64,000 nucleotides of DNA. It comes from Hydrangea macrophylla (taxonomy: Eukaryota > Streptophyta > Magnoliopsida > Cornales > Hydrangeaceae). Position numbers and translations under genes: made by a program. This document shows, piece after piece, positions 11,908-21,117 of this stretch; positions within the stretch are counted from its first letter, which is position 1; the number at the start of each line of letters is the position of its first letter. The stretch is taken from the NCBI GenBank assembly GCA_033977485.1, contig CM066983.1, forward strand, positions 111,257,580 through 111,321,579, read 5' to 3'. The notes under the pieces are model-generated. The model made no database searches. It saw nothing but the letters and a program-made list of their open reading frames with translations, and was not told the DNA's origin.

Positions 11908-12276
11908 ATTTATGGCAGCAGCACATTCTGCAGAGTTTTCTAAGTTTAAAAGCTTTTGAATTCGAACGTCGATCAAACACACACTTCCAAAAGTACTCCA
12001 AAGCAATCCTAACTGTATTAACATATTACTGAAGCACAATTACAACATGTTATTAACTATTACAACGTTTTAGATTCGTTCTAACATACCAAGTTAAACA
12101 TAACTAAAACCATAAGAATTCTTATTACAACATTTCCTATTGTCTCAAAACTACAAGATTAACGTTCAAGTTGCCTTCTAAAAGAACTCCCAACCCACGT
12201 GCTCACTTCTGCGATTCCTCGCCAGCATTTACACCTGAAATGGTTATTTGAATAACCATACATATTTCGATTTGTT

Positions 12277-12290
12277 TAAGCTAATGCTTA
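12277..12290 (-). other. LTR hairpin TAAGC-loop-GCTTA
   Basis: A five-bp stem with a four-base loop lies 40 bases from CAGGT on the minus strand. It is the counterpart of the hairpins in the other LTRs of this window. Confidence 0.55.
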
Positions 12291-13608
12291 GTGAATAAAA
12301 CAACATATGCACATGAATGATAAACATGTCCGCATTCACATCTCTACATTTCATACTAGTCGCCGGAGACTCACGTGCCCGTCCATACTCCCAATCCGCG
12401 ACTCCTCGCCAATAAGTCCACGCGAAAGGGTAAGACCCACGATTCTACAAACAATCGTGCGACCTTAATGCCTATATCGGCTCCACAAAATGGCACGGTG
12501 ACCACGTGCTCCTTCTGACCCAAATAAGCAACGTAACATGCTCAAATACATATCACCATACTCGCGGTAATCAAAACATATCACCGTGCTATTGAGCCTA
12601 CTTATCAATATAAATGCCCAATATGAACTACACAATATATCTCTAAGAATTAATGCATGCTATTCACACAAAACATGAATACATGTCAAGAAATCATTCC
12701 AAAACATAGTTGAATCACTCACCTCCAAATAACGCTCCTATAATTCAATCTGAAGAAAACCCGTGCACAAAGAACGTGCAGAAGTCCGTCTAGTAAAATT
12801 CCTATGGATCAAAATTCCATTTATCAACTTTTATGAAAAATTCTAAAAAATAACTTTTCGGAAAACTTAGCCAAACAGGCCCTAATAGGTATCAAAACGA
12901 AGCTCTTACCTCGAGGAGCTCAAATATGAAATCTGGGAGAAACCAGACTGACGGAAGGTCGTCGTTTGGCGTCGCAAAGCTCTAAGCTCCCAAAATCTCC
13001 CTATGGCCTCCTTTCTTGAACTTAGGTTAAGATTTACAAAAATCTAAAGATCCATCTCTATCTATATATAGGCAACTCTTTTGGGAATTACGTTTACCTC
13101 CCCACGAGTTTTCTAACTCCTAATCAGTCTCTGAAACTTTCTATACAGCTAATTCATAGCTTTACGAGTGAAACCTCAAAATTATAAAAGTTTTCGACTA
13201 AGTTTTGTTTGGTCGTTAAAACGTGAATTTCTATATGACGTTTTCGAAGTTGCTAATTAGCCTACCAAATTAATAGCGTGTTCATTCGTCCTCACCAGGA
13301 TACTAAATCTAACAACAGAAATATATTCTAAGCCAGAAAATAATACAGATATTGAAATACACAGGTAAACATTTATTTTCAGATAAACATTTAAAGTGTT
13401 CCACAGTGACCGTCTCACACTCGGAGAGATGTCACAACAACAAATTCTAAATCACCACAATCTCAGAGGGTTCTCTAATACAGACACCCAAATCAACTCG
13501 TGAGTCAAAAACTCACCCAAACATGTGTCATAAGACACGCCACATCACATTATCATGCATGACAATGTAATGCAAATGCAATAACACAAATGTGGGTGTT
13601 ATAGTTTT

Positions 13609-13868
13609 CCATTGTTAAGTGTGTCACAAAATTTCAAGATGACTTACTTAATCAAACATTCCTTCTCAGAATAGATTGCAGCGCTGCTAAACATATCTTA
13701 AAGCAAGATGTTAAGAATTTAGTTTCTAAACAAATTTTTGCTAGATGGCAGTCTGATTTATCTGCTTTTGATTTCCAAATTGAATATATTAAAGGAGATC
13801 AAAATTCTTTACCTGACTTTCTAACTAGAGAATTTTTGCAGGAAAAACAAGATGCAACCTCCGGATAA
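13609..13868 (+). pseudogene. RNase H C-terminal part (virus 1)
   Basis: This is the continuation of the viral RNase H after the solo LTR. It holds the region around LLRIDCSAAKHIL and ends with a tail resembling IKGDQNSLPDFLTREF, the usual C-terminus of caulimovirid and Ty3 RNase H. The reading frames on the two sides of the LTR are compatible once one target duplication is counted, so the LTR alone separates them. The frame ends with TAA at 13866-13868, overlapping the ATG of ORF2 (13852) by 17 bases. Confidence 0.8.
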
Positions 13869-15219
13869 AGGAGGATTTCAATTTCCTCAGAGGCGTCCCA
13901 ACAAAGGGAAAGGCCAACAACAAAACCCACAAAAGGGTTCATTTCCGAATAAAGGATCCAATCAGCCAAACAAGGCTGGCCCTCAGCAGAAAACCTCTGC
14001 CAAGGACATTCTAATTCAGGATGTTGTTTTCCAACAAAAACAGTTTTTGGAAACTTTTCTTGTTTTAGAAGACATTTCAAATGAAGAAAAAATAAATCCA
14101 GATCCCTGGGGACTAAAAGAAAGATTTCTTAACATGCACAATTGGATGACCCAGGAATCTAAACCTAGATTTGCATTTGAAGCAATCCTGATGGAAACAG
14201 GTTCTGTTCAAATTGAACATTTCCATTTGGTTCCAAATGATAAAAAGTCTCCAATAACACATTCTAAGTGTTATATTATTAAAGTTCTTTTTGCTCACCA
14301 ATGGGATCTTAACCCTGCTCAGGCAAGAACTTTAAAAATCAATGGAGCAACATATAATTATTGGGATTATGTTGAAGCTTGGCATAAAGCATTTTTGTAT
14401 AAAAATCCCACCAAGAGTCATACTTGGCTCTTTGTTATAAATGATCAAATTATAAAAGCTGGTCTTAAAACTTTCCCCAATTGGTTTTACCATTGGTGCG
14501 AAAAAATGGGTCCAGAAATTGGTATAGTTCCTCAAGATATTTTGAATTATTTTTAGATTTGGTTTCTTAACCATCCCATTCTTAGAGGAAAATCTCTTAA
14601 CAATATCCCTTTTGGAAGGAATACTTTATTCTTCTTTTCTGAATTCAGATTAGTTTGGATTTGGAAATGGGATATCATTCTTTCGGAAGACTCTCTTAAA
14701 CTTCCGATTCTCCAGAGAACTTTCTGGGTAAAATGGTGGCCTGGATTTGATATTGAAAATGCCCTCTCTAAAATCCAGCCTGTTGTAAAAAATTATATTA
14801 GAATTTTTGAAGAAGAAGAAAAGAAGAAAGCAGAGGAATTCATGGCCAAGGCTTCTTCTGTTGCTTCTCATTTGAATATGTTTGAGATCCTGTTTGCTTC
14901 CATTAGGGGGAATAATCCACTTCTCTCTCATGAAGAAATTTATGTCAAGGTTATGGAAGCCCTCAAAGAACAGTTTCTTGCCTCCCAGGTTCCCAAAAGA
15001 ATTAGTCAGGAAAATACAAGCCAGATTAAGGACATGGGTCAATCTTTCCAAGTTACATAGCCAAATACTTTTGGTTGTCTAGCAGGAGAGGCTCAAGATC
15101 CATATGATGATGAAGAAGAAATGGATACAGCGTCCATTTCTAGTCAAGTTCCATTGATGGAAGATCTTTTTGATGCTATGATTGCCAAGGCTTCTCAGTC
15201 TAGCAAGAAGATAGAATAG
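13852..15219 (+). pseudogene. Viral ORF2, unknown function (virus 1)
   Basis: One frame of 456 codons including its stop is broken by in-frame TAG codons at 14554-14556 and 15058-15060 and ends with TAG at 15217-15219. The N-terminus is basic and rich in Gly, Gln, Asn and Pro (residues 1-45). A Trp-rich globular region follows (DPWGLKERFLNMHNWM near residue 85, WFYHWCEKMGP near 215, FWVKWWPGFD near 290), then a Glu/Lys stretch and an acidic Ser-rich tail. It starts inside the last codons of the RNase H frame, as in florendoviruses that carry a second ORF. No enzymatic motif is visible. Its role in the virus is not known to me. Confidence 0.65.
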
Positions 15220-15452
15220 ATCACGCATGCAGTGACGTTTTCTCTACCCACAGGTTTCTTCCCACCGTTTTAGAAAACCAGTGGTTTTTCTACAGTGTTA
15301 GGATAAGAGCAATCGGAACGACTCCACCATCATAGGACACGTGTATTGCTTTTTTATCTTATTACTATTCATCTACAGTATCCTGTCTTTAGAACTGTAG
15401 ACTTTTTCTTTTTTATTTAAGATGACCCTCTGGTATGTAGATGGGCATCTCA

Positions 15453-15508
<56 letters not shown>

Positions 15509-15617
15509 TCCTTTTGTATCCCACCTTCTCTATTCTCCCTCACTCCCTGTAATAGTGGTTTCCAAGTAAGTAATAAAATTCTGTATTATATTTTAATTTT
15601 TGATCCTATCTTATTTT

Positions 15618-15619
<2 letters not shown>
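15220..15619 (+). promoter_or_regulatory. Candidate viral promoter, leader and poly(A) region
   Basis: This non-coding tail of virus 1 contains a TGACGT element (15233-15238), the core of the as-1-type sites used by caulimovirid promoters, and a weak AT-rich TATA-like stretch (about 15411-15420). A long CT microsatellite (about 15456-15503) and AATAAA (15572-15577) follow. The order fits a pararetroviral intergenic promoter followed by the terminally redundant RNA end. The assignment is inference; no transcription start can be proven here. Confidence 0.4.

Positions 15620-15655
<36 letters not shown>
15620..15655. repeat. (AAT)12 microsatellite at right edge of virus 1
   Basis: Twelve perfect AAT units directly follow the last virus-like sequence. 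Together with (AAT)15 at 6685-6729 it brackets the insertion. Confidence 0.9.
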
Positions 15656-15657
<2 letters not shown>

Positions 15658-16408
15658 GTGTCATTTTTAGTACATTACATATTCTAGTTGTACTAAAAAA
15701 TAAAAATTAAATATTGAATTTTTAGTGTTAAAAATTTTAAGCCACTAAATTTGTGGCATTGAAGATAATATTTTAGGTATTGAAATAGACTTAGGGTCCG
15801 TTTGATAATATGGAAAATTAAAAGCTAAATTTTAAGTACTGAAAATTTCATGTGATTGAGCTTGTAATACTCAAAGTAGTGTTTCAAGTAATGAAATTGT
15901 CACACCCGTTCCAAAAATTTATAGTTTTATTATGCATAATTGTAGATTGAGAGGTTATCAATGTTAATTGATAATGGTGGATTGAGGTTGACTGTGAGTC
16001 AACGGTAAGGTGTCAATGAGAACACAGGAACATGGCAGTTCATATTGCATAATCATGAGTAAATGACATTTATGTGATTTAAATGTTATTTGACTTTATC
16101 TGGTATTTGTTGAATAGTAATTATACCTGTGTAGTATAATTCTGGTAATTTGGATATGATAGTATCATTTTGAGAACTGTGGTGAGAACGTGAGAGATGC
16201 GTTAATTAAAAAGGTAGGTTGTGTAGAGATTTCACAGAATATAGTTTTCGGACGTTATTTTGGACCCAAACGAAACTTAGTCGGAAACTTTTGAAATTTA
16301 TAGTTTTTGCTCGTAAAGGCATAAAATGGACGCGTGCGAAGTTTCGAGAGGTAATTAGAAGTTTGAGAAACTCGTGGGGAGGTAAACGTGATTCTCTGGA
16401 AATTTGCC

Positions 16409-16417
16409 TATATATAG
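16409..16417 (+). promoter_or_regulatory. LTR TATA box
   Basis: TATATATAG lies 511 bases into the LTR, followed about 30 bases later by the AG-rich stretch where transcription (R region) would begin. The same box is in the right LTR (23274-23282) and, on the minus strand, in the solo LTR (about 13063-13071). Confidence 0.6.
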
Positions 16418-17190
16418 ATTGAGATGAGATTTCAATCTCATCCAAACTCCTAAATATCTAGAGAGAGGAGAGAGAAAGGAGATTTTGTAGCCACGGGCTT
16501 TGCGACGCCGATCGACGACCGTTCGTCCGTCAGATTTTCTCCAGATTTCAGATTTGAACTCGTAGAGGTAAGATCTACGTTTTGATACCACTTAGGTCAT
16601 GTTTGGCCAAGTTTTGTAAAAATCTTAATTTTGGACTTTTGGGAAAAACAGGTATAAACTTGTAGGAATTGTACCAAATTCGAAATCCGACGTTTATTTA
16701 GCCTCCTAGTCGATCCTTCAAAGTTTGGAGGAAATCGCACGAGGTATGAAGTTCTAACTTGTGAAATATAGGGAAATACATGTTTTATATTTCGACGACG
16801 AAATTGTGATCCGGGTGAAATCCATGTATTAATTGTAGGCCCGTTAATTATGCACGCGCTAAATTGTGAAAAGCATGTCTAAATTTCCGCGAGCACGTTA
16901 AGTTGTCTATGTAGGTCAAAGGGGAGTCTTATACAAATTCATGCCGGAGTAAGCTTCTCGATGTTTGAAAATTTAGTAGCGACGGCTACTGTGCATGGTT
17001 GATAGACTTGGACTTGCCATGGCACTTGTGGATACAATGGTTGATAGACTTGGACTTGCCATTGGTATCGCGGTTTAAGGCTTGGACTTGCCGCTACCGG
17101 ATGAATGCGTATTTTTCTTCCTAGAGACTATTGTATGATTTATGAGATTAAAGCATGTTTCATCATATATTGCACATGTTAGACTTGTAC

Positions 17191-17209
17191 GCTCAGCATA
17201 TAGCTGAGC
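17191..17209 (+). other. LTR hairpin GCTCAGC-ATATA-GCTGAGC
   Basis: A perfect seven-bp stem with a five-base loop, 21 bases before CAG|GTAAG. The right LTR has the same hairpin at 24056-24074. Equivalent hairpins with other stem sequences occur in the other LTR families here. Confidence 0.65.
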
Positions 17210-17502
17210 AGTGGAGATGTACTCCATTGCAGGTAAGAAGAAGGATAAGAAGAAGCGCGATGAGTGAGGCCGATGAACGCCGGGGATAACACTTGTATAT
17301 GTTTTTGTTTTAAATCCTAAACTTATGTAAGGTTTGGTAATATGTTGTAATGGAACCATAGATTAGTCCTGCAGTACTGTAATCGTGTAATTGAATGTCT
17401 GTAATTATGTTTTAATGCGTTAAAATCAGTTGTGGTTGTGATTGTTATTGGTATTGAGTAGTAGGACTTGTAAATTCCAGCACAGGGCTGCCAGCAGAGG
17501 AG

Positions 17503-17773
17503 CAGTCGACTGGACCCCCTGATCAGTCGACTGAATCTCGTGTATTTGAGATACTGTAAGTGTATATCAGAGAAGCAGTCGACTGGACCCCTTGGGCAGT
17601 CGACTGAACACTGTTTAGTTGAGCTACTGCTTCCTTTGATTGAAAAGCAGTCGACTGGATCCCCAAAGCAGTCGACTGGACCTCTTTGCAGTATGATGTA
17701 TTTTTGGTTCTGCTTAACACAGTCGACGGAGCAGTCGACTGGACCCTGGTGCAGTCGACGGGGCAGTCGACTG
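17503..17773. repeat. Paired palindrome array, 72-bp period (left LTR)
   Basis: CAGTCGACTG or close variants start at 17503/17524, 17576/17597 and 17648/17669, then at 17720, 17732, 17752 and 17764. The first three pairs each have 21-base spacing, and pair starts repeat every 72-73 bases. An identical array lies in the right LTR at 24368-24638. Confidence 0.9.
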
Positions 17774-18012
17774 AGCCTCTGTTTTCAAAACTAATTCCTT
17801 TGAATGTGTTTTCTATGGCCAAAACTTTTTATAACTCTGATTTCAATAGATTTTACAAACACAGAAGGGAGCGTTTTCCCAAGTTTTAAACTACCAGGGT
17901 TGTTTTATAGAAGTTCTTTCCGCTGCGTATTATTAGATGATGTTTGGATGAGCCTTGGTGGCGTGCCACGTGTCCTATTTCCACGCGTAGTGGGATGGGT
18001 CGTGACATTTAT

Positions 18013-18024
18013 TGGTATCAGAGC
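18013..18024 (+). other. Primer binding site, tRNA-iMet
   Basis: TGGTATCAGAGC begins five bases after the left LTR and matches the complement of the plant initiator-methionine tRNA 3' end, the usual primer of Ty3/gypsy chromoviruses. Confidence 0.9.
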
Positions 18025-18210
18025 TAGAGGTAACAAAACTTTGGGAACGTTCGACGACGAGTGAAGTGTTGAGTGATTTGCCACATGTTTTCAATTGCAT
18101 TCATGCATCTTAGAGATGTTTGATGCATATGGATGTTGTTTTACACACATACTATTGTTATTGTTGTACATGCATAGTGTTTATGCATTGAGAACTACAG
18201 GACTATAATC

Positions 18211-21117
18211 ATGAGTGACGAAGAGCGAGAATTATCGCCACATACTCGCCGAATGAATGAAATGGCAGAGATGATGGGAAACATGGGAGAGATGATACGA
18301 AATATAGCGGACAGATTACCTCCAACACCTCCATTGGAGCCAGAACCGATAGTTGTAGTACATGCGCCTGAAAATAGGGGTATGAGGTCAATATCAGAAC
18401 AGTTTGCCCGGAAGAAACCGATGGAATTTCATGGGACACCCGACCCAACGCTCGCAGAACATTGGATCATGGATATGGAGAGAATTTTTCGATCGATTCC
18501 GATGACCAATAAGGAGAAGATTGAGAACGCAAGCGATGTCCTGAAGGGCGAAGCCCAGAACTGGTGGGTAAACGTTTTAGATCAAGGGGCACCGATTACT
18601 TGGGAGGGGTTCAAGGCGGAATTCAATCGCCGGTTCTTTCCGCGAGCCGCCTACAATGCAAAGAAGAGAGAATTTGATAACTTGAAGCAGGGAGATATGA
18701 CTGTAACCGAATATACTTCCAAGTATAATGCGTTGTTGAGATTTGGAAAGGGTTCAGTGCCAGGAGAGGAAGAAAGGGCAAGGAAATTTGAAGAAGGCTT
18801 AAGGGAAAATATCCGTTTGAGGGTAGAAACTTACGAGCATTCGACTGTTGCAGCAATACAGCAGACAGCGCTTGTAGCCGAAAGTGGAATAGAGAGATCG
18901 AGACAAAATCACCAAGGAAAGCGAAGTCATGAGGGTGGTGACCGAAGTCAGGGTGGATCTTTTAAGAGGCCGTTTCAAAGAGGCTCTGGTTCTAGTTTCA
19001 GTGAATTCAGGAGAACGCCAAGTAGCATACCGTTGTGTTCACTTTGCAACAGACCACACTCAGGTCAATGTTTCATGACCAAACCCCAGAACAGGAACCA
19101 AGGCGGGGGTAGTACAAATTCAACACCCGACATGAGAGGCAAGTGTTATGATTGTGGAGTATTTGGACACCAAGCTAGGGATTGCCCGAGGAAGTATCTT
19201 CAGCAAGGAGCTAGTTCTATGGCTTCCAGTGGGTCGAAGCCTAGGCAATCCAATGACGGGGGACAAAGGACGGAACAACGTCAAGGAAGAGCATATCAGA
19301 TGAACCCAGGAGATGTGACTGCTTCCGAGACAGTAGTCTCAGGTATGGTGCTTGTATGTTCGCACTTAGCACGCATACTTGTTGACTCGGGATCTACGCA
19401 TTCATTTGTATCACATGCTTTTGTTGAAAATTTGAATGTTAAATCGGCACCGTTAGGATATGATTTGTCTATTGCTGTGCCACTTAGTAAAGCAATAATG
19501 ACATCTACTGTATATAAGAACTGTGAGATCAAACTAGGCGAGAAGTTGATGACTGTAGACCTTATACCGATTGGGGTAAATCATTTCGATGTAATACTGG
19601 GAATGGATTGGTTAGCTCTTAATCAAGCCACAATAGACTGTGAACAGAAAGAGGTTAATTTTCGATCACCAGTACATGGGAGCTTTTGTTTCCAAGGAAG
19701 TGGGGTTATACCGCCGCCATATTTGATTTCAGCTATCCGAGCGGGAAAGTTATTGAAAAAGGGATGTCATGGATTTCTATGTTCAGTGACTGATGTCTCG
19801 ACGACTGAATTAAAAGTAGAAGACATTCCGATAGTGCGAGAATATTCAGATGTATTTCCTGATGAGCTACCAGATGTTCTTATTGAGAGAGAGGTCGAGT
19901 TCACTATTGAGATTATACCAGACTCAAGGCCGGTATCCAAAGCACCGTATAGAATGGCGCCAGTAGAATTGAAGGAACTGAAGGTTCAATTGCAAGAGTT
20001 ACTTGACAAGGGTTTCATTCAACCAAGTGTATCACCGTGGGGAGCTCCAGTGTTGTTTGTGAAGAAGAAAGATGGCTCCATGCGTATGTGTGTGGATTAT
20101 CGGGAACTGAACAAGTTGACGATTAAGAACAAGTACCCGTTACCCAGAATTGATGATTTATTTGATCAACTTCGTGGAGCACAAGTATTCTCCAAGATAG
20201 ACCTAAGATCGGGTTATCATCAGTTGAAAGTGAAGGTCGAAGATGTTGAGAAAACAGCTTTTAGAACGCGTTATGGACACTATGAGTTCTTAGTTATGCC
20301 ATTTGGGGTTACCAATGCACCAGCTGCGTTCATGGATCTTATGAACCGAGTCTTTAAGGACTATTTGGATGATTTTGTGATAGTGTTCATCGACGATATC
20401 CTTGTTTATTCACCGAGTGAGATAAAACACGAGAACCACTTGAGGTTGATACTTCAGAGATTACGAGAGAAACAATTGTTTGGGAAATTCAAGAAATGTG
20501 AATTTTGGTTACCTAGCATTACTTTTATTGGTCATGTGATTGACAAGAATGGAGTATCAGTTGATCCTCACAAAGTAGAAGCTGTATCAAATTGGACGAG
20601 GCCGACTTCTGTATCTGAAATTCAAAGTTTCTTGGGATTAGCGGGATACTACCGCCGTTTTATTGAACATTTCTCGAAGATTTCATTGCCAATGACAAAG
20701 TTAATGAGAAAAGGTGTTACATTTGAATGGAGTCAGGAATGCGAAGACAGTTTCCAGGAATTGAAAGCACGACTAACGAGAGCACCTATTCTGACAATAC
20801 CATCCGGAACTGAGGGATTTGTGATCTATAGTGATGCTTCACACAAAGGGTTGGGATGCGTGTTGATGCAAGGAGGTAAAGTGATTGCTTATGCTTCTAG
20901 ACAGTTGAAGACACATGAGATTAATTATCCGACTCATGATCTGGAATTAGCTGCAGTAATTCATGCCTTGAAGATTTGGAGACACTACTTACACGGGGAA
21001 AAGTGTGAGATATTCACGGACCACAAGAGTTTGAAATATATTTTTTACCCAACGGGACTTGAACATGAGACAGCGAAGATGGTTGGAGTTGATGAAGGAT
21101 TACGATCTTTCGATTGA
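18211..21117 (+). pseudogene. gag-pro-RT-RNase H frame of the gypsy element
   Basis: This 968-codon frame starts at the first in-frame ATG after the leader. Retrotransposon gag covers about residues 70-230 (WWVNVL near 112; F-R-R-F-F-P near 137). A zinc knuckle C-x2-C-x4-H-x4-C follows at about 312-325, then protease with [10 protein letters not shown] near 391 and VILGMDWL near 455. The RT runs from about 600, with [11 protein letters not shown] near 630 and catalytic FIDDILVYS near 726. RNase H has [10 protein letters not shown] near 873 and [10 protein letters not shown] near 940. The last codons are out of frame: an extra T in the T-run at about 21043-21048 shifts the frame, and the integrase frame overlaps from 21059. 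The coding sequence is otherwise intact. Confidence 0.93.

Larger units (their letters stand above)
11477..13603 (-). mobile_element. Solo LTR inserted in viral RNase H, 2127 bp
   Basis: It begins TGTCACAGCC and ends GGGTGTTATA, so the minus-strand LTR starts TATAACACCC (a probable C-to-T change from TGTAACACCC) and ends GCTGTGACA. It is flanked by ATTTT (11472-11476) and GTTTT (13604-13608), a target duplication with one mismatch. There is no second LTR or coding interior. Minus-strand landmarks are TATATATAG (about 13063-13071), hairpin TAAGC/GCTTA (12277-12290), CAGGT (about 12232-12237) and an array of CAGTCGACTG palindromes (11619-11907). The LTR resembles those of the gypsy element at 15898-24872 in layout and in these palindromes, and the fragments at 25484-28930 and 56360-57323 in sequence. 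Confidence 0.85.
6730..15619 (+). mobile_element. Endogenous pararetrovirus 1 (Caulimoviridae, florendovirus-like)
   Basis: In order on the plus strand it holds a movement-protein C-terminal part, a coiled-coil region, a coat/gag-like domain with a CCHC zinc knuckle, an aspartic protease, reverse transcriptase and RNase H, then a second ORF overlapping the end of the first. There is no integrase and no flanking LTR pair, which is the caulimovirid pattern rather than a retrotransposon. A long ORF1 carrying MP to RNase H followed by an ORF2 of unknown role matches florendoviruses as known from plant genomes; the genus call is inference. The N-terminal part of MP is missing. Stops and frameshifts plus a solo LTR (11477-13603) make it a dead copy. 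Confidence 0.8.
15898..18007 (+). repeat. Left LTR of gypsy element
   Basis: The LTR is 2110 bp. Landmarks in order are a TATA box (16409-16417), TTGGACTTGCC repeats (about 17010-17095), hairpin GCTCAGC/GCTGAGC (17191-17209), CAG|GTAAG (17230-17237), a SalI-type palindrome array (17503-17773) and the terminal GTCGTGACA. Confidence 0.95.

Noticed and set aside
11633..12001. ORF with repeated Gln-Ser-Thr-Gly
   Set aside because: Gln-Ser-Thr-Gly is the translation of the CAGTCGACTG palindrome in an LTR. Similar ORFs at 17523-17822 and 24388-24687 have the same cause.
15422..15670. 82-codon ORF with poly-Ser-Leu and poly-Asn
   Set aside because: It is only the translation of the CT and AAT microsatellites at the end of virus 1.
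17503..17773. CRISPR-like array of short repeats
   Set aside because: The repeats are 10-bp palindromes with unequal spacing inside a plant LTR. There are no cas genes and the host is a eukaryote.
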